DNA of 64,000 nt from positions 371,162-435,161 of the forward strand of contig NZ_LKEH01000047.1 of the NCBI RefSeq assembly GCF_001642795.1, written 5' to 3'. The notes under the pieces were generated by a model. That model was given only the letters and a program-made list of their open reading frames with translations. It did no database searches and was not told the origin of the DNA. Position 1 is the stretch's first letter, and each line of letters begins with the position of its first letter. Shown in pieces: positions 47,664-57,058 of the stretch. The translations under genes were made by a program, and so were the position numbers. Source of the stretch: Pseudomonas viridiflava. Lineage in GTDB: Bacteria; Pseudomonadota; Gammaproteobacteria; Pseudomonadales; Pseudomonadaceae.

Positions 47664-47740
47664 GTGCCCGTAGCTCAGCTGGATAGAGCATCCGCCTTCT
47701 AAGCGGATGGTCGCAGGTTCGAGTCCTGCCGGGTGCGCCA
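47664..47740 (+). tRNA. tRNA-Arg (UCU)
   Basis: 77-nt cloverleaf with GTGCCCG/CGGGTGC acceptor, anticodon loop CTTCTAA (anticodon TCT), T-loop TTCGAGT and an encoded CCA end. First gene of an Arg-His-Leu cluster. Confidence 0.95.
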
Positions 47741-47792
47741 TTCAAGGCAGCTTTGGCACAGCAAGTAAGATGTACTGGTCACATGCAATATG

Positions 47793-47868
47793 GTGGGCGT
47801 AGCTCAGTTGGTAGAGCACAGGATTGTGACTCCTGTTGTCGAGGGTTCGATCCCCTTCGTCCACCCCA
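47793..47868 (+). tRNA. tRNA-His (GUG)
   Basis: Cloverleaf with GTGGGCG/CGTCCAC acceptor, anticodon loop TTGTGAC (GTG) and encoded CCA. A G at 47792 can serve as the G-1 identity base opposite C73. Confidence 0.95.
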
Positions 47869-47875
47869 TATTAAG

Positions 47876-47906
47876 AAAGGCGCCAGATTTATAATCTGGC
47901 GCCTTT
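47876..47906 (+). terminator. Perfect 14-bp hairpin between tRNA-His and tRNA-Leu
   Basis: AAAGGCGCCAGATT / AATCTGGCGCCTTT with a 3-nt loop, 8 nt after tRNA-His. Only a short T-run follows, so it could be a partial terminator or an RNase processing site. Confidence 0.55.
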
Positions 47907-47924
47907 GCTTTAAAAGCTTGTAGC

Positions 47925-48009
47925 GCGGATGTGGTGGAATTGGTAGACACACTGGATTTAGGTTCCAGCGCCGAAAGGTGTGAGAGTTCGAGTCTCTCCG
48001 TCCGCACCA
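47925..48009 (+). tRNA. tRNA-Leu (UAG)
   Basis: 85-nt class II tRNA with long variable arm, GCGGATG/CGTCCGC acceptor, anticodon loop TTTAGGT (TAG) and encoded CCA. No phage integrase or att duplication is seen beside it. Confidence 0.95.
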
Positions 48010-48048
48010 AGATACAAACAGCCTGAGTGGAAACGCTTCGGTTGCAAC

Positions 48049-48078
48049 AAAAAAGCCGCCTAGTGCGGCTTTTTTTGT
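48049..48078 (+). terminator. Terminator of the tRNA cluster
   Basis: AGCCGC/GCGGCT stem flanked by A6 and T7, 40 nt after tRNA-Leu. Confidence 0.88.
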
Positions 48079-48292
48079 TTCAGCGTATTGGTTTTACCGT
48101 TTCGCTGGTCGAAGGCCTGCTGCCGTCGGTCGAGCGAGGCGCGCTACGCGGATGGAGTCGGTAGTGATCCGGTACACAGGCTTCCTTATATAGAAGGCCG
48201 TGCCAGACGCATCGCCAGCAGTGCGAGGCCTTTGTGGTTCGTGCTCGTCGGCGGTCCGATTCCTTCCTCTTAAACCGCCCTTTTTCAGTAGG

Positions 48293-48321
48293 GTGACTTC
48301 TTGAGTTTGACCCACTAGAAT
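48293..48321 (+). promoter_or_regulatory. Candidate sigma-70 promoter of tig
   Basis: GTGACT at 48293-48298, 17-bp spacer and TAGAAT at 48316-48321, about 60 bp upstream of the tig ATG. The rest of 48079-48292 shows no gene. Confidence 0.45.
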
Positions 48322-48382
48322 GCATGCCCTTGATTCTGGGGTCGGAAACGGCCGGCTAACGTCTGTGCAACGAGGAATATCC

Positions 48383-49693
48383 ATGCAAGTTTCTGTTGAA
48401 AATACTTCCGCTCTTGAGCGCCGCATGACCATTGGCGTGCCTGCCGAACGCATCGAGACTGAAGTCAACAAGCGTCTGCAGCAGACCGCACGTAAAGCCA
48501 AGATCCCGGGCTTCCGCCCTGGCAAAGTGCCTATGAGCGTGATCCGCCAGCGTTACGAAGACGGCGCGCGTCAGGAAGCGCTGGGCGATCTGATTCAGGC
48601 TACTTTCTACGAAGCTGTCGTTGAGCAGAAGCTCAACCCGGCTGGCGCACCTGCTGTAGAGCCAAAATCCTTCGAAAAAGGCAAGGATCTGGAGTACGTG
48701 GCGACTTTCGAAGTCTTCCCGGAATTCACCGTTGCCGGCTTCGACAGCATCGCTGTAGAGCGTCTGTCTGCCGACGTGGCTGACAGCGATCTGGACAACA
48801 TGCTGGAAGTGCTGCGCAAGCAGAATGTTCGTTTTGAAGAGACCGATCGTGCCGCTCAGAACGAAGATCAGCTGAACATCGATTTCGTGGGCAAGGTCGA
48901 CGGCGAAGCATTCGCTGGCGGTTCTGCCACTGGCACCCAGCTGGTTCTGGGTTCCGGCCGCATGATCCCTGGCTTCGAAGACGGTCTGGTTGGCGCCAAG
49001 GCCGGTGAAGAGCGCGTTCTGAACGTGACCTTCCCTGAGGATTACCAGAACCTGGAGCTGGCTGGTAAGGCTGCCGAGTTCACTGTCACCGTCAACACCG
49101 TTTCCGAGCCAAAGCTGCCTGAGCTGAACGAAGAGTTCTTCAAGCAGTTCGGTATCAAGGAAACCGGCATCGACGGTTTCCGCGCCGAAGTTCGCAAGAA
49201 CATGGAGCGTGAGCTGCGTCAGGCGATCAAATCCAAGGTCAAGAATCAGGTAATGGACGGTCTGCTGGCCTCCAACCCGATCGAAGTGCCTAAGGCGCTG
49301 CTGGAAAACGAAGTCAACCGTCTGCGCGTTCAAGCGGTTCAGCAGTTTGGTGGCAACATCAAGCCTGACCAGCTGCCGGCCGAGCTGTTCGAAGAGCAGG
49401 CCAAGCGCCGCGTCGAACTGGGTCTGATCGTTGCTGAAGTGGTCAAGCAGTTCGACCTCAAGCCTGACGATGCCCGCGTTCGTGATCTGATCCAGGAAAT
49501 GGCCTCGGCCTACCAGGAGCCAGAGCAGGTTGTGGCCTGGTACTACAAGAACGAGCAGCAAATGAACGAAGTACGTTCTGTTGTGCTTGAAGAGCAAGTT
49601 GTAGATACTGTTTTGCAGAAAGCTAGCGTGACCGACAAATCGGTCTCCTACGAAGAAGCTGTCAAGCCGGTGGAAGCTCCAAAAGCCGACTGA
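48383..49693 (+). CDS. tig: Trigger factor
   Basis: The 436-residue ribosome-bound chaperone has an N-terminal ribosome-docking domain with [16 protein letters not shown] (about residues 43-58), a central FKBP-type PPIase domain (about 155-240: [19 protein letters not shown]...[21 protein letters not shown]) and a C-terminal helical chaperone domain. The internal ATG with CGAGGA upstream gives the family start. It leads the tig-clpP-clpX-lon region, where nascent-chain folding and proteolysis are clustered. Confidence 0.97.
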   Translation: MQVSVENTSALERRMTIGVPAERIETEVNKRLQQTARKAKIPGFRPGKVPMSVIRQRYEDGARQEALGDLIQATFYEAVVEQKLNPAGAPAVEPKSFEKGKDLEYVATFEVFPEFTVAGFDSIAVERLSADVADSDLDNMLEVLRKQNVRFEETDRAAQNEDQLNIDFVGKVDGEAFAGGSATGTQLVLGSGRMIPGFEDGLVGAKAGEERVLNVTFPEDYQNLELAGKAAEFTVTVNTVSEPKLPELNEEFFKQFGIKETGIDGFRAEVRKNMERELRQAIKSKVKNQVMDGLLASNPIEVPKALLENEVNRLRVQAVQQFGGNIKPDQLPAELFEEQAKRRVELGLIVAEVVKQFDLKPDDARVRDLIQEMASAYQEPEQVVAWYYKNEQQMNEVRSVVLEEQVVDTVLQKASVTDKSVSYEEAVKPVEAPKAD

Positions 49694-49717
49694 TTTCTCT
49701 TTTCGTTCGAAAACACC

Positions 49718-49745
49718 CACAAGCCAGCCTTCGCGCTGGCTTGTG
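49718..49745 (+). terminator. Strong hairpin between tig and clpP
   Basis: CACAAGCCAGC / GCTGGCTTGTG, an 11-bp perfect stem with a 6-nt loop and no T-run. It may limit read-through or stabilise the tig mRNA. Confidence 0.5.
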
Positions 49746-49784
49746 CGTATTCAAGACTCGACTATTTGGGAGTGAATGCAGGAC

Positions 49785-50426
49785 ATGTCCCGCAATTCTT
49801 ATATTCAGCAGAACTCTGACATCCAGGCCGCTGGCGGCCTGGTCCCGATGGTTATCGAGCAGTCCGCCCGTGGCGAACGCGCCTATGACATCTATTCGCG
49901 CCTTCTCAAGGAGCGGGTGATCTTTATGGTTGGTCCGGTAGAGGACTACATGGCCAACCTTATCGCGGCGCAACTGCTCTTCCTTGAAGCGGAAAACCCG
50001 GACAAGGATATCCATCTCTACATCAACTCACCGGGCGGTTCGGTGACTGCGGGCATGTCGATCTACGACACCATGCAGTTCATCAAGCCTGACGTGTCGA
50101 CCATCTGTATCGGTCAGGCGTGCAGCATGGGTGCGTTCCTGCTGGCTGGCGGTGCCGAGGGCAAGCGTCACTGCCTGCCGAACTCGCGCATGATGATTCA
50201 CCAGCCATTGGGCGGTTTCCAGGGCCAGGCGTCGGACATCGACATCCATGCCAAGGAAATCCTGCACATTCGTCACCGCCTGAACTCGTTGCTGGCGCAT
50301 CACACCGGCCAGAGCCTTGAGACCATCGAGCGCGACACCGAGCGTGACAACTTCATGAGCGCAGAGCGTGCGGCTGAATACGGCCTGATCGACTCGGTGA
50401 TCAACAAGCGTCAAATGCCTGCCTAA
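49785..50426 (+). CDS. clpP: ATP-dependent Clp protease proteolytic subunit
   Basis: The 213-residue serine protease forms the ClpP barrel. The catalytic triad matches P. aeruginosa numbering with this start: Ser114 in GQACSMGAF, His139 in MMIHQPLGG and a later Asp. The handle and N-terminal propeptide-like segment ([16 protein letters not shown]) are present. Another in-frame ATG 9 bp upstream, close behind GGGAG, is possible and adds three residues. It works with ClpX, encoded 107 bp downstream. Confidence 0.95.
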
Positions 50427-50533
50427 GCACCTCAAAATGTAGGGGGTCGGTGCAACCGACCGCCTGCGGACTTGAAAAAGCCCGCAATAGCCTTCATCTT
50501 GTGTTGCAAGCCTATCGGATTTGGATCGATCGA

Positions 50534-51817
50534 ATGACTGACACCCGCAACGGCGAGGACAACGGCAAACTGCTCTATTGCTCCTTCTGTGGCAAAAGCC
50601 AGCATGAAGTGCGCAAATTGATTGCCGGCCCCTCGGTCTTTATCTGCGACGAGTGCGTCGACCTGTGCAATGACATCATCCGCGAGGAGGTGCAGGAAGC
50701 ACAGGCCGAAAGCAGCGCGCATAAATTGCCTTCGCCCAAAGAAATCAGCGGCATCCTTGACCAGTACGTGATTGGTCAGGAGCGTGCCAAAAAGGTTCTC
50801 GCAGTAGCGGTGTACAACCACTACAAGCGTCTGAACCAGCGCGACAAGAAAAATGACGATGTGGAACTGGGCAAGAGCAACATCCTGCTGATCGGCCCTA
50901 CGGGTTCCGGCAAGACGCTGCTGGCTGAGACACTGGCCCGTCTGCTCAATGTACCGTTCACCATCGCCGACGCCACCACCCTGACCGAAGCCGGTTATGT
51001 GGGTGAGGACGTGGAAAACATTATTCAGAAGCTGTTGCAGAAATGTGATTACGACGTAGAGAAGGCCCAGATGGGTATCGTCTACATCGATGAAATCGAC
51101 AAGATTTCGCGCAAATCCGACAACCCTTCGATTATGCGTGACGTTTCGGGTGAAGGCGTGCAGCAAGCCTTGCTGAAACTGATTGAAGGTACGGTGGCTT
51201 CGGTTCCGCCTCAGGGTGGCCGCAAGCATCCACAGCAGGAATTCCTGCAGGTGGACACGCGCAACATTCTGTTTATCTGTGGTGGCGCCTTCTCGGGCCT
51301 GGAAAAGGTCATTCAGAACCGCTCTACGCGCGGCGGCATCGGCTTCAACGCCGAAGTCCGCAGCAAGGAAGAGGGCAAGAAGGTTGGCGAATCCCTGCGT
51401 GAAGTCGAGCCTGACGATCTGGTCAAGTTCGGTCTGATCCCTGAATTCGTGGGCCGTCTGCCGGTTCTGGCAACGCTGGACGAGTTGGATGAGGCTGCGT
51501 TGATGCAGATTCTCACCGAGCCGAAGAACGCGCTGACCAAGCAGTACGCCAAGCTGTTCGAGATGGAAGGTGTGGACCTCGAATTCCGCACCGATGCGCT
51601 GAAATCGGTTGCCCGTCGTGCGCTGGAGCGCAAGACCGGTGCCCGTGGCCTGCGCTCTATCCTGGAAGGCGTGTTGCTCGACACCATGTACGAGATCCCG
51701 TCGCAAAGCGACGTGAGCAAGGTGGTGATCGACGAAAGCGTGATCGATGGCTCGTCCAAGCCGCTGCTGATCTACGAAAACAGCGAGCCGCCTGCAAAGG
51801 TCGCTCCTGACGCGTAA
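50534..51817 (+). CDS. clpX: ATP-dependent Clp protease ATP-binding subunit ClpX
   Basis: The 427-residue AAA+ unfoldase has an N-terminal zinc-binding domain ([11 protein letters not shown]...CDECVDLC, residues 17-42), Walker A GPTGSGKT (about residue 120), pore loop GYVGEDV, Walker [10 protein letters not shown] and the ClpP-binding IGF-type loop (GGIGFNAEV). It recognises tagged substrates such as SsrA-tagged proteins and feeds ClpP. An intrinsic terminator follows. Confidence 0.97.
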   Translation: MTDTRNGEDNGKLLYCSFCGKSQHEVRKLIAGPSVFICDECVDLCNDIIREEVQEAQAESSAHKLPSPKEISGILDQYVIGQERAKKVLAVAVYNHYKRLNQRDKKNDDVELGKSNILLIGPTGSGKTLLAETLARLLNVPFTIADATTLTEAGYVGEDVENIIQKLLQKCDYDVEKAQMGIVYIDEIDKISRKSDNPSIMRDVSGEGVQQALLKLIEGTVASVPPQGGRKHPQQEFLQVDTRNILFICGGAFSGLEKVIQNRSTRGGIGFNAEVRSKEEGKKVGESLREVEPDDLVKFGLIPEFVGRLPVLATLDELDEAALMQILTEPKNALTKQYAKLFEMEGVDLEFRTDALKSVARRALERKTGARGLRSILEGVLLDTMYEIPSQSDVSKVVIDESVIDGSSKPLLIYENSEPPAKVAPDA

Positions 51818-51847
51818 CGGCACTGTCGTCACACGTGAAGAGACACG

Positions 51848-51876
51848 AAAGGGGGCCCTCAGGGTCCCCTTTTGCA
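51848..51876 (+). terminator. Rho-independent terminator after clpX
   Basis: AAAGGGG...CCC TCA GGG...CCCCTTTT stem-loop 30 bp after the clpX stop. Confidence 0.75.
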
Positions 51877-51939
51877 TTTCCGGCACTCCCGTTCGTCTTG
51901 TAGAAGAGAGCGAACCTGAGAGGGCTGCAGCCCATGGGG

Positions 51940-51968
51940 CTTGTTTTTTTCGAACGCTACCCCCATCT
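51940..51968 (+). promoter_or_regulatory. lon: Sigma-32 (heat-shock) promoter of lon
   Basis: CTTGTTT (51940-51946), a 14-bp spacer, then CCCCATCT (51961-51968). This closely fits the RpoH consensus CTTGAAA-N11-16-CCCCATNT and lies about 55 bp upstream of the lon ATG. Confidence 0.65.
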
Positions 51969-52024
51969 TGGCTTCAAGCTAATTCCATCTGTCCCGGCCG
52001 TTTGGCCGCTGTAGAGGCGAAATC

Positions 52025-54421
52025 ATGAAGACCACCATCGAATTGCCTCTTTTGCCATTGCGTGATGTCGTGGTTTATCCGCACATGGTTATCCCGCTGT
52101 TCGTGGGGCGCGAGAAGTCTATCGAAGCCCTTGAGGCAGCGATGACGGGTGATAAACAGATCCTGTTGCTCGCGCAAAGAAACCCTGCTGACGATGATCC
52201 TGATGAGCAGGCTCTTTATAGCGTCGGCACCATTGCAACCGTATTGCAGTTGCTCAAATTGCCCGATGGCACCGTCAAGGTGCTGGTCGAGGGTGAGCAA
52301 CGTGGTTCTGTCGAGCGTTTCATCGAGGTCGACGGTCATTACCGCGCCGAAGTCGCGCTGATCGACGAAGTAGACGCCCCGGATCGTGAATCCGAAGTCT
52401 TTGTCCGCAGCCTGCTGGCTCAGTTCGAGCAGTACGTGCAACTGGGCAAGAAAGTCCCTGCAGAAGTCCTGTCGTCGCTCAACAGCATCGATGAGCCTGG
52501 CCGTCTGGTAGACACCATGGCAGCCCACATGGCGCTCAAGATCGAGCAGAAGCAGGATATCCTCGAGATTATCGACCTGTCGGCCCGTGTCGAGCACGTG
52601 CTGGCGCTGCTGGATGCTGAAATCGACCTGTTGCAGGTCGAGAAGCGCATCCGCGGTCGCGTCAAGAAACAAATGGAGCGCAGCCAGCGCGAGTACTACC
52701 TGAATGAGCAGATGAAGGCCATTCAGAAAGAACTGGGCGATGGCGATGAAGGCCACAACGAAATCGAAGAGCTGAAAAAGCGTATCGACGCCGCTGGCCT
52801 GCCAAAGGATGCGCTGGCCAAGGCCACTGCCGAGCTGAACAAGCTGAAGCAGATGTCGCCAATGTCGGCCGAGGCCACCGTCGTGCGTTCCTACATCGAC
52901 TGGCTGGTTCAGGTGCCGTGGAAGGCCCAGAGCAAGGTGCGTCTGGATCTGGCCCGTGCCGAAGCCATTCTGGATGCCGACCACTACGGTCTGGATGAGG
53001 TCAAGGAGCGCATCCTTGAGTACCTCGCCGTGCAGAAGCGCGTGAAGAAGATTCGCGGTCCTGTGTTGTGCCTGGTAGGTCCACCGGGTGTGGGTAAAAC
53101 CTCGCTCGCCGAGTCGATTGCCAACGCAACCAATCGCAAGTTCGTGCGCATGGCCCTGGGTGGCGTGCGTGACGAGGCTGAAATTCGTGGTCATCGCCGG
53201 ACTTATATCGGTTCGATGCCGGGAAGATTGATACAAAAGATGACGAAGGTTGGCGTGCGCAACCCACTGTTCCTGCTCGATGAAATCGACAAGATGGGCA
53301 GTGACATGCGTGGCGATCCGGCGTCGGCTTTGCTGGAGGTTCTGGACCCCGAGCAGAACCACAACTTCAACGACCACTACCTTGAGGTCGATTACGACCT
53401 GTCGGACGTGATGTTCCTGTGCACCTCGAACTCGATGAACATTCCGCCAGCGCTGCTGGACCGAATGGAAGTCATTCGTTTGCCGGGCTACACCGAAGAC
53501 GAGAAGATCAACATCGCCGTCAAATACCTCTCGCCGAAGCAGATTCAGGCCAACGGTCTGAAGAAGGGCGAGATCGAATTCGACGAGGAAGCGATCCGCG
53601 ACATCATCCGTTACTACACCCGTGAAGCGGGCGTGCGCGGGCTGGAACGCCAGATTGCCAAGGTCTGCCGCAAGGCGGTCAAAGAGCATGCACTGGAAAA
53701 ACGCTTTGCCGTTCACGTCACTGCCGACATGCTCGAGCACTTCCTGGGCGTGCGCAAATTCCGCTACGGTCTGGCTGAGCAGCAGGACCAGATCGGTCAG
53801 GTAACGGGCCTTGCCTGGACTCAGGTAGGCGGTGAGCTGTTGACCATCGAGGCGGCTGTCGTACCCGGCAAGGGTCAGTTGATCAAGACCGGTTCGCTGG
53901 GTGATGTGATGGTCGAATCCATCACGGCAGCCCAGACCGTCGTGCGCAGCCGTGCTCGCAGCCTGGGCATTTCTGCGGACTTCCACGAGAAGCACGACAC
54001 GCATATCCACATGCCTGAGGGTGCTACGCCTAAAGACGGCCCAAGCGCGGGTGTAGGCATGTGCACGGCGCTGGTGTCGGCATTGACCCAGATTCCGGTG
54101 CGTGCCGATGTGGCAATGACCGGTGAAATTACCCTGCGGGGTCAGGTGCTTGCCATCGGTGGTCTGAAGGAAAAACTTCTGGCTGCACACCGCGGTGGAA
54201 TCAAGACCGTGATCATTCCTGAAGAAAATATACGCGATTTGAAGGAAATTCCTGACAATATCAAACAGGATCTTCAGATAAAGCCGGTTAAATGGATTGA
54301 CGAAGTCCTGCAAATTGCGCTGCAATACGCCCCGGAGCCCTTGCCGGATGTGGCTCCTGATCTCGTTGCAAAGGATGAAAAACGCGAGTCTGACTCTAAG
54401 GAAAGAATTAGCACGCATTAA
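52025..54421 (+). CDS. lon: ATP-dependent protease Lon
   Basis: The 798-residue homohexameric AAA+ protease has an N-terminal substrate domain (LPLLPLRDVVVYPHMVIPLFVGREKS), a coiled-coil, Walker A GPPGVGKT (about residues 353-360), Walker B FLLDEIDKM and a C-terminal Ser-Lys protease domain with catalytic Ser in DGPSAGVGM (about residue 674) and Lys about 43 residues later. It degrades misfolded and regulatory proteins. It has its own heat-shock type promoter and is separated from clpX by a terminator. Confidence 0.97.
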   Translation: MKTTIELPLLPLRDVVVYPHMVIPLFVGREKSIEALEAAMTGDKQILLLAQRNPADDDPDEQALYSVGTIATVLQLLKLPDGTVKVLVEGEQRGSVERFIEVDGHYRAEVALIDEVDAPDRESEVFVRSLLAQFEQYVQLGKKVPAEVLSSLNSIDEPGRLVDTMAAHMALKIEQKQDILEIIDLSARVEHVLALLDAEIDLLQVEKRIRGRVKKQMERSQREYYLNEQMKAIQKELGDGDEGHNEIEELKKRIDAAGLPKDALAKATAELNKLKQMSPMSAEATVVRSYIDWLVQVPWKAQSKVRLDLARAEAILDADHYGLDEVKERILEYLAVQKRVKKIRGPVLCLVGPPGVGKTSLAESIANATNRKFVRMALGGVRDEAEIRGHRRTYIGSMPGRLIQKMTKVGVRNPLFLLDEIDKMGSDMRGDPASALLEVLDPEQNHNFNDHYLEVDYDLSDVMFLCTSNSMNIPPALLDRMEVIRLPGYTEDEKINIAVKYLSPKQIQANGLKKGEIEFDEEAIRDIIRYYTREAGVRGLERQIAKVCRKAVKEHALEKRFAVHVTADMLEHFLGVRKFRYGLAEQQDQIGQVTGLAWTQVGGELLTIEAAVVPGKGQLIKTGSLGDVMVESITAAQTVVRSRARSLGISADFHEKHDTHIHMPEGATPKDGPSAGVGMCTALVSALTQIPVRADVAMTGEITLRGQVLAIGGLKEKLLAAHRGGIKTVIIPEENIRDLKEIPDNIKQDLQIKPVKWIDEVLQIALQYAPEPLPDVAPDLVAKDEKRESDSKERISTH

Positions 54422-54565
54422 GTCTGGCAGGCTTCCTTGACAGCTTTTTAGAGCCCTTGTTATAAAGCGGCTCTTTGAAGCAAGTCCGGCAGGCCTTCCA
54501 GCGCTCGTTTTGCTTAACACCTAAAACTTAGAAACATACTCAAAATAGAGATAAGGGGACTTAGA

Positions 54566-54838
54566 GTGAACAAGTCGGAACTGATTGATGCTATCGCTGC
54601 ATCTGCTGATATCCCGAAAGCTGCTGCTGGCCGTGCGCTGGACGCAGTGATCGAATCCGTCACTGGCGCTCTGAAGGCTGGCGACTCGGTTGTTTTGGTT
54701 GGCTTTGGTACGTTCTCCGTTACAGATCGTCCTGCGCGCACCGGTCGTAATCCTCAGACTGGCAAGACGCTGGAAATCGCTGCTGCTAAAAAACCAGGTT
54801 TCAAAGCCGGTAAAGCCCTGAAAGAAGCTGTCAACTAA
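54566..54838 (+). CDS. hupB: DNA-binding protein HU-beta
   Basis: The 90-residue nucleoid protein starts from GTG ([22 protein letters not shown]). It carries the HU core GFGTFSV and the DNA-intercalating arm RNPQTGK, with C-terminal [27 protein letters not shown] leader precedes it. The hupB position between lon and ppiD is the usual gammaproteobacterial order. Confidence 0.96.
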   Translation: MNKSELIDAIAASADIPKAAAGRALDAVIESVTGALKAGDSVVLVGFGTFSVTDRPARTGRNPQTGKTLEIAAAKKPGFKAGKALKEAVN

Positions 54839-54887
54839 GCCTCTTTATGCCTTTGCCCGCTGGATCGGTGTTGTTCTGATCCAGTAG

Positions 54888-54942
54888 CGGAGCGGTGGTG
54901 CAGTCGGTTGCAACGCCGAAGGGTTCGAGCCCTTCCGCTCCG
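54888..54942 (+). ncRNA. tRNA-like structure lacking an anticodon arm
   Basis: The 55-nt element has a perfect 7-bp acceptor-like stem (CGGAGCG / CGCTCCG), a 4-bp D-like arm (TGCA-GTCGGT-TGCA) and a T-like arm GAAGGG-TTCGAG-CCCTTC that abuts the acceptor, as in a tRNA. The anticodon and variable arms are absent and the 3' end reads TCA rather than CCA. The 5' half resembles tRNA-Asp (GGAGCGGTAGTTCAGTCGGTT). It lies 49 bp after hupB and 9 bp before an intrinsic terminator, so it would be the 3' end of the hupB transcript. It may be a decayed tRNA or a deliberate 3'-end structure. Confidence 0.55.
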
Positions 54943-54951
54943 TCAGTTACG

Positions 54952-54979
54952 AGAAGGCGCATCCTCGGATGCGCCTTTC
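54952..54979 (+). terminator. Terminator after hupB and the tRNA-like element
   Basis: AAGGCGCATC / GATGCGCCTT stem with a tetraloop followed by TCTTCT. Confidence 0.75.
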
Positions 54980-55043
54980 TTCTATCCGCTTTCTACCCAC
55001 GCTCCGCGGTTGGTTAGTCAGTTCAACCGTTTTGGGGGACGCA

Positions 55044-56927
55044 ATGCTGCAGAACATCAGGGACAATTCACAGGGCTGGATTGCCAAGACAATCATCGGA
55101 ATCATCGTCGCATTGATGGCCTTCACCGGCATCGAGGCAATGTTTACCGCTTCCAGCAACAAGCAGAACGCTGCCGAGGTCAATGGCGAGGACATCTCTC
55201 AGAACGAGCTGAGCCAGGCCGTGGACATGCAACGCCGTCAGTTGGCCCAGCAACTCTCTCAACAGCTGGGCAAGGATTTCGATCCTGCAATGCTGGACGA
55301 GAAGCTGCTGCGCGAGTCCGCTCTCAAAGGGCTGATCGACCGCAAGCTGCTGCTGCAGGGCGCGGCCGACTCCAAATTCTCCTTTTCCGATGCGGCACTG
55401 GATCAACAGCTTTTGCAGACGCCTGAATTTCAGGTTGATGGCAAATTCAGCGCAGACCGTTTCGATCAGGTGATTCGTCAGCTGGGCTACAGCCGCATGC
55501 AATTCCGCCAGATGCTGGGTCAGGAAATGCTCATCGGTCAGGTCCGTGCCGGTGTCGCAGGCAGTGCGTTTGTGACCGACGCTCAGGTCGATGCCTTTGC
55601 CCGTCTGGAAAAACAGACCCGTGATTTCGCTTCGTTGACCCTGCCGGCCGATCCTTCGGCAGTCAAAGTCACCGACGACGAGGTCAAGGCTCACTACGAC
55701 GAGCACGCCAAAGAGTTCATGAGTCCCGAGCAGGTCGTGCTCGACTACATCGAGTTGAAGAAGTCTGCCTTCTTCGACAAGGTGCAGGTCAAGGATGAAG
55801 ACTTGCAGGCGGCCTATCAGAAAGAGATTGCCAACCTCGCCGAGCAGCGTCGTGCTGCGCACATCCTGATCGAAGTGAACGACAAGCTCAGCGATGAGCA
55901 GGCCAAGGCGAAGATTGAAGAAATTCAGCAGCGTCTGGCCAAGGGTGAGGACTTTGCCGCGCTGGCCAAGGAGTTCTCGCAGGACCCGGGTTCGTCGAGC
56001 AAGGGTGGTGATCTGGGCTATGCAGGCAAGGGCGTTTACGACCCTGCATTCGAGGACGCACTGTACGGCTTGAACAAGGACCAGGTTTCGCAACCTGTGC
56101 GTACCGACTTCGGCTGGCACCTGATCAAGCTGCTGGGTGTTGAAGCGCCTTCGGTGCCGACCTTCGCGAGCCTGAAAGACAAGCTGACCAACGACCTCAA
56201 GTCGCAGCAGGTCGAGCAGAAGTTCGTCGAAGTGACCAAGCAACTGGAAGATTCGGCGTTCGAATCGTCTGACCTGACCCAGCCGGCTCAGGATCTGGGC
56301 CTCAAGGTTCAGACTACCGCACCATTCGGTCGTGAAGGCGGCGAAGGTCTGACGGCCAACCGTGCGGTCATCCAGGCTGCGTTCAGCCCGGAAGTCCTGG
56401 AAGAAGGTTCCAACAGCAACACGCTGGAACTGGACCCGGAAACCGTAGTGGTCGTGCGTGCCAAAGAGCACCTGCAACCACAGCAACTGCCGCTTGAAAG
56501 CGTCGCCAGTGCCATTCGTGCCCAGTTGGTCAAGGAGCACGCAAGTGCTGCGGCCAAGGCCAAGGGCGAGGCTCTGCTGGCCGGTCTGCGTGACGGCAAG
56601 ATCCCGCTGGCAGCCAAGCAGGAAGGCCATGAGTGGAAAGTCATGGAAGCGGTCACTCGCAGTCAGGAAGGTGTCGATCCTGCTGTGCTGCAGGCGCTGT
56701 TCCGCATGCCCAAGCCGACTGGCAAGGACAAGCCGGAATACACCAGCCAGACCGCAGCCGATGGCAGCTTTGTGATCGTGCGTCTCAATGGTGTGAATCA
56801 GGCGGCTGCACCGACTGACGCGGAAAAGGCGCAATACCGCCGCTTCCTCGCATCGCGTGCCGGTCAGCAGGATTTCGCAGCGTTCCGTGCCCAGCTGGAA
56901 AGCAAGGCGAAGATCGAGAAGTTCTAA
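55044..56927 (+). CDS. ppiD: Periplasmic folding chaperone PpiD (parvulin/SurA-like)
   Basis: The 627-residue inner-membrane-anchored chaperone has one N-terminal helix (about residues 13-33, WIAKTIIGIIVALMAFTGIEAMF), a SurA-like N-terminal chaperone domain (about 45-200) and a central parvulin domain (about 270-365: RRAAHILIEVNDKLSDEQAKAK...FSQDPGSSSKGGDLGYAGKG...TDFGWHLIKLLG). It assists proteins emerging from the Sec translocon. The internal ATG fits the family start; the upstream frame runs through the terminator. Three hairpins follow the stop. Confidence 0.94.
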   Translation: MLQNIRDNSQGWIAKTIIGIIVALMAFTGIEAMFTASSNKQNAAEVNGEDISQNELSQAVDMQRRQLAQQLSQQLGKDFDPAMLDEKLLRESALKGLIDRKLLLQGAADSKFSFSDAALDQQLLQTPEFQVDGKFSADRFDQVIRQLGYSRMQFRQMLGQEMLIGQVRAGVAGSAFVTDAQVDAFARLEKQTRDFASLTLPADPSAVKVTDDEVKAHYDEHAKEFMSPEQVVLDYIELKKSAFFDKVQVKDEDLQAAYQKEIANLAEQRRAAHILIEVNDKLSDEQAKAKIEEIQQRLAKGEDFAALAKEFSQDPGSSSKGGDLGYAGKGVYDPAFEDALYGLNKDQVSQPVRTDFGWHLIKLLGVEAPSVPTFASLKDKLTNDLKSQQVEQKFVEVTKQLEDSAFESSDLTQPAQDLGLKVQTTAPFGREGGEGLTANRAVIQAAFSPEVLEEGSNSNTLELDPETVVVVRAKEHLQPQQLPLESVASAIRAQLVKEHASAAAKAKGEALLAGLRDGKIPLAAKQEGHEWKVMEAVTRSQEGVDPAVLQALFRMPKPTGKDKPEYTSQTAADGSFVIVRLNGVNQAAAPTDAEKAQYRRFLASRAGQQDFAAFRAQLESKAKIEKF

Positions 56928-56942
56928 GTCCGGTGTCATGCA

Positions 56943-57016
56943 GGGTCAGGTCGGAAACGACCTGACCCTTTGCAGAAGCCAAAAAAGAAGGCCGCTCACT
57001 GAGCGGCCTTCTTTTT
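56943..57016 (+). terminator. Tandem terminator hairpins between ppiD and fabI
   Basis: First hairpin AGGGTCAGGTCG-GAAA-CGACCTGACCCT (GNRA tetraloop, then TTT); second AAGAAGGCCGCTC-ACT-GAGCGGCCTTCTTTTT, near-symmetric and thus bidirectional. A third hairpin, GTGCCGCTC/GAGCGGCAC at 57029-57051, lies beside the fabI stop. Confidence 0.85.
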
Positions 57017-57058
57017 GTGTCCCGGAAAGTGCCGCTCGCAATGAGCGGCACCCGCCCG

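Noticed and set aside
47925-48009. tRNA-Leu as a genomic-island attachment site
   Set aside because: No integrase, no repeated 3' tRNA fragment and core genes on both sides.
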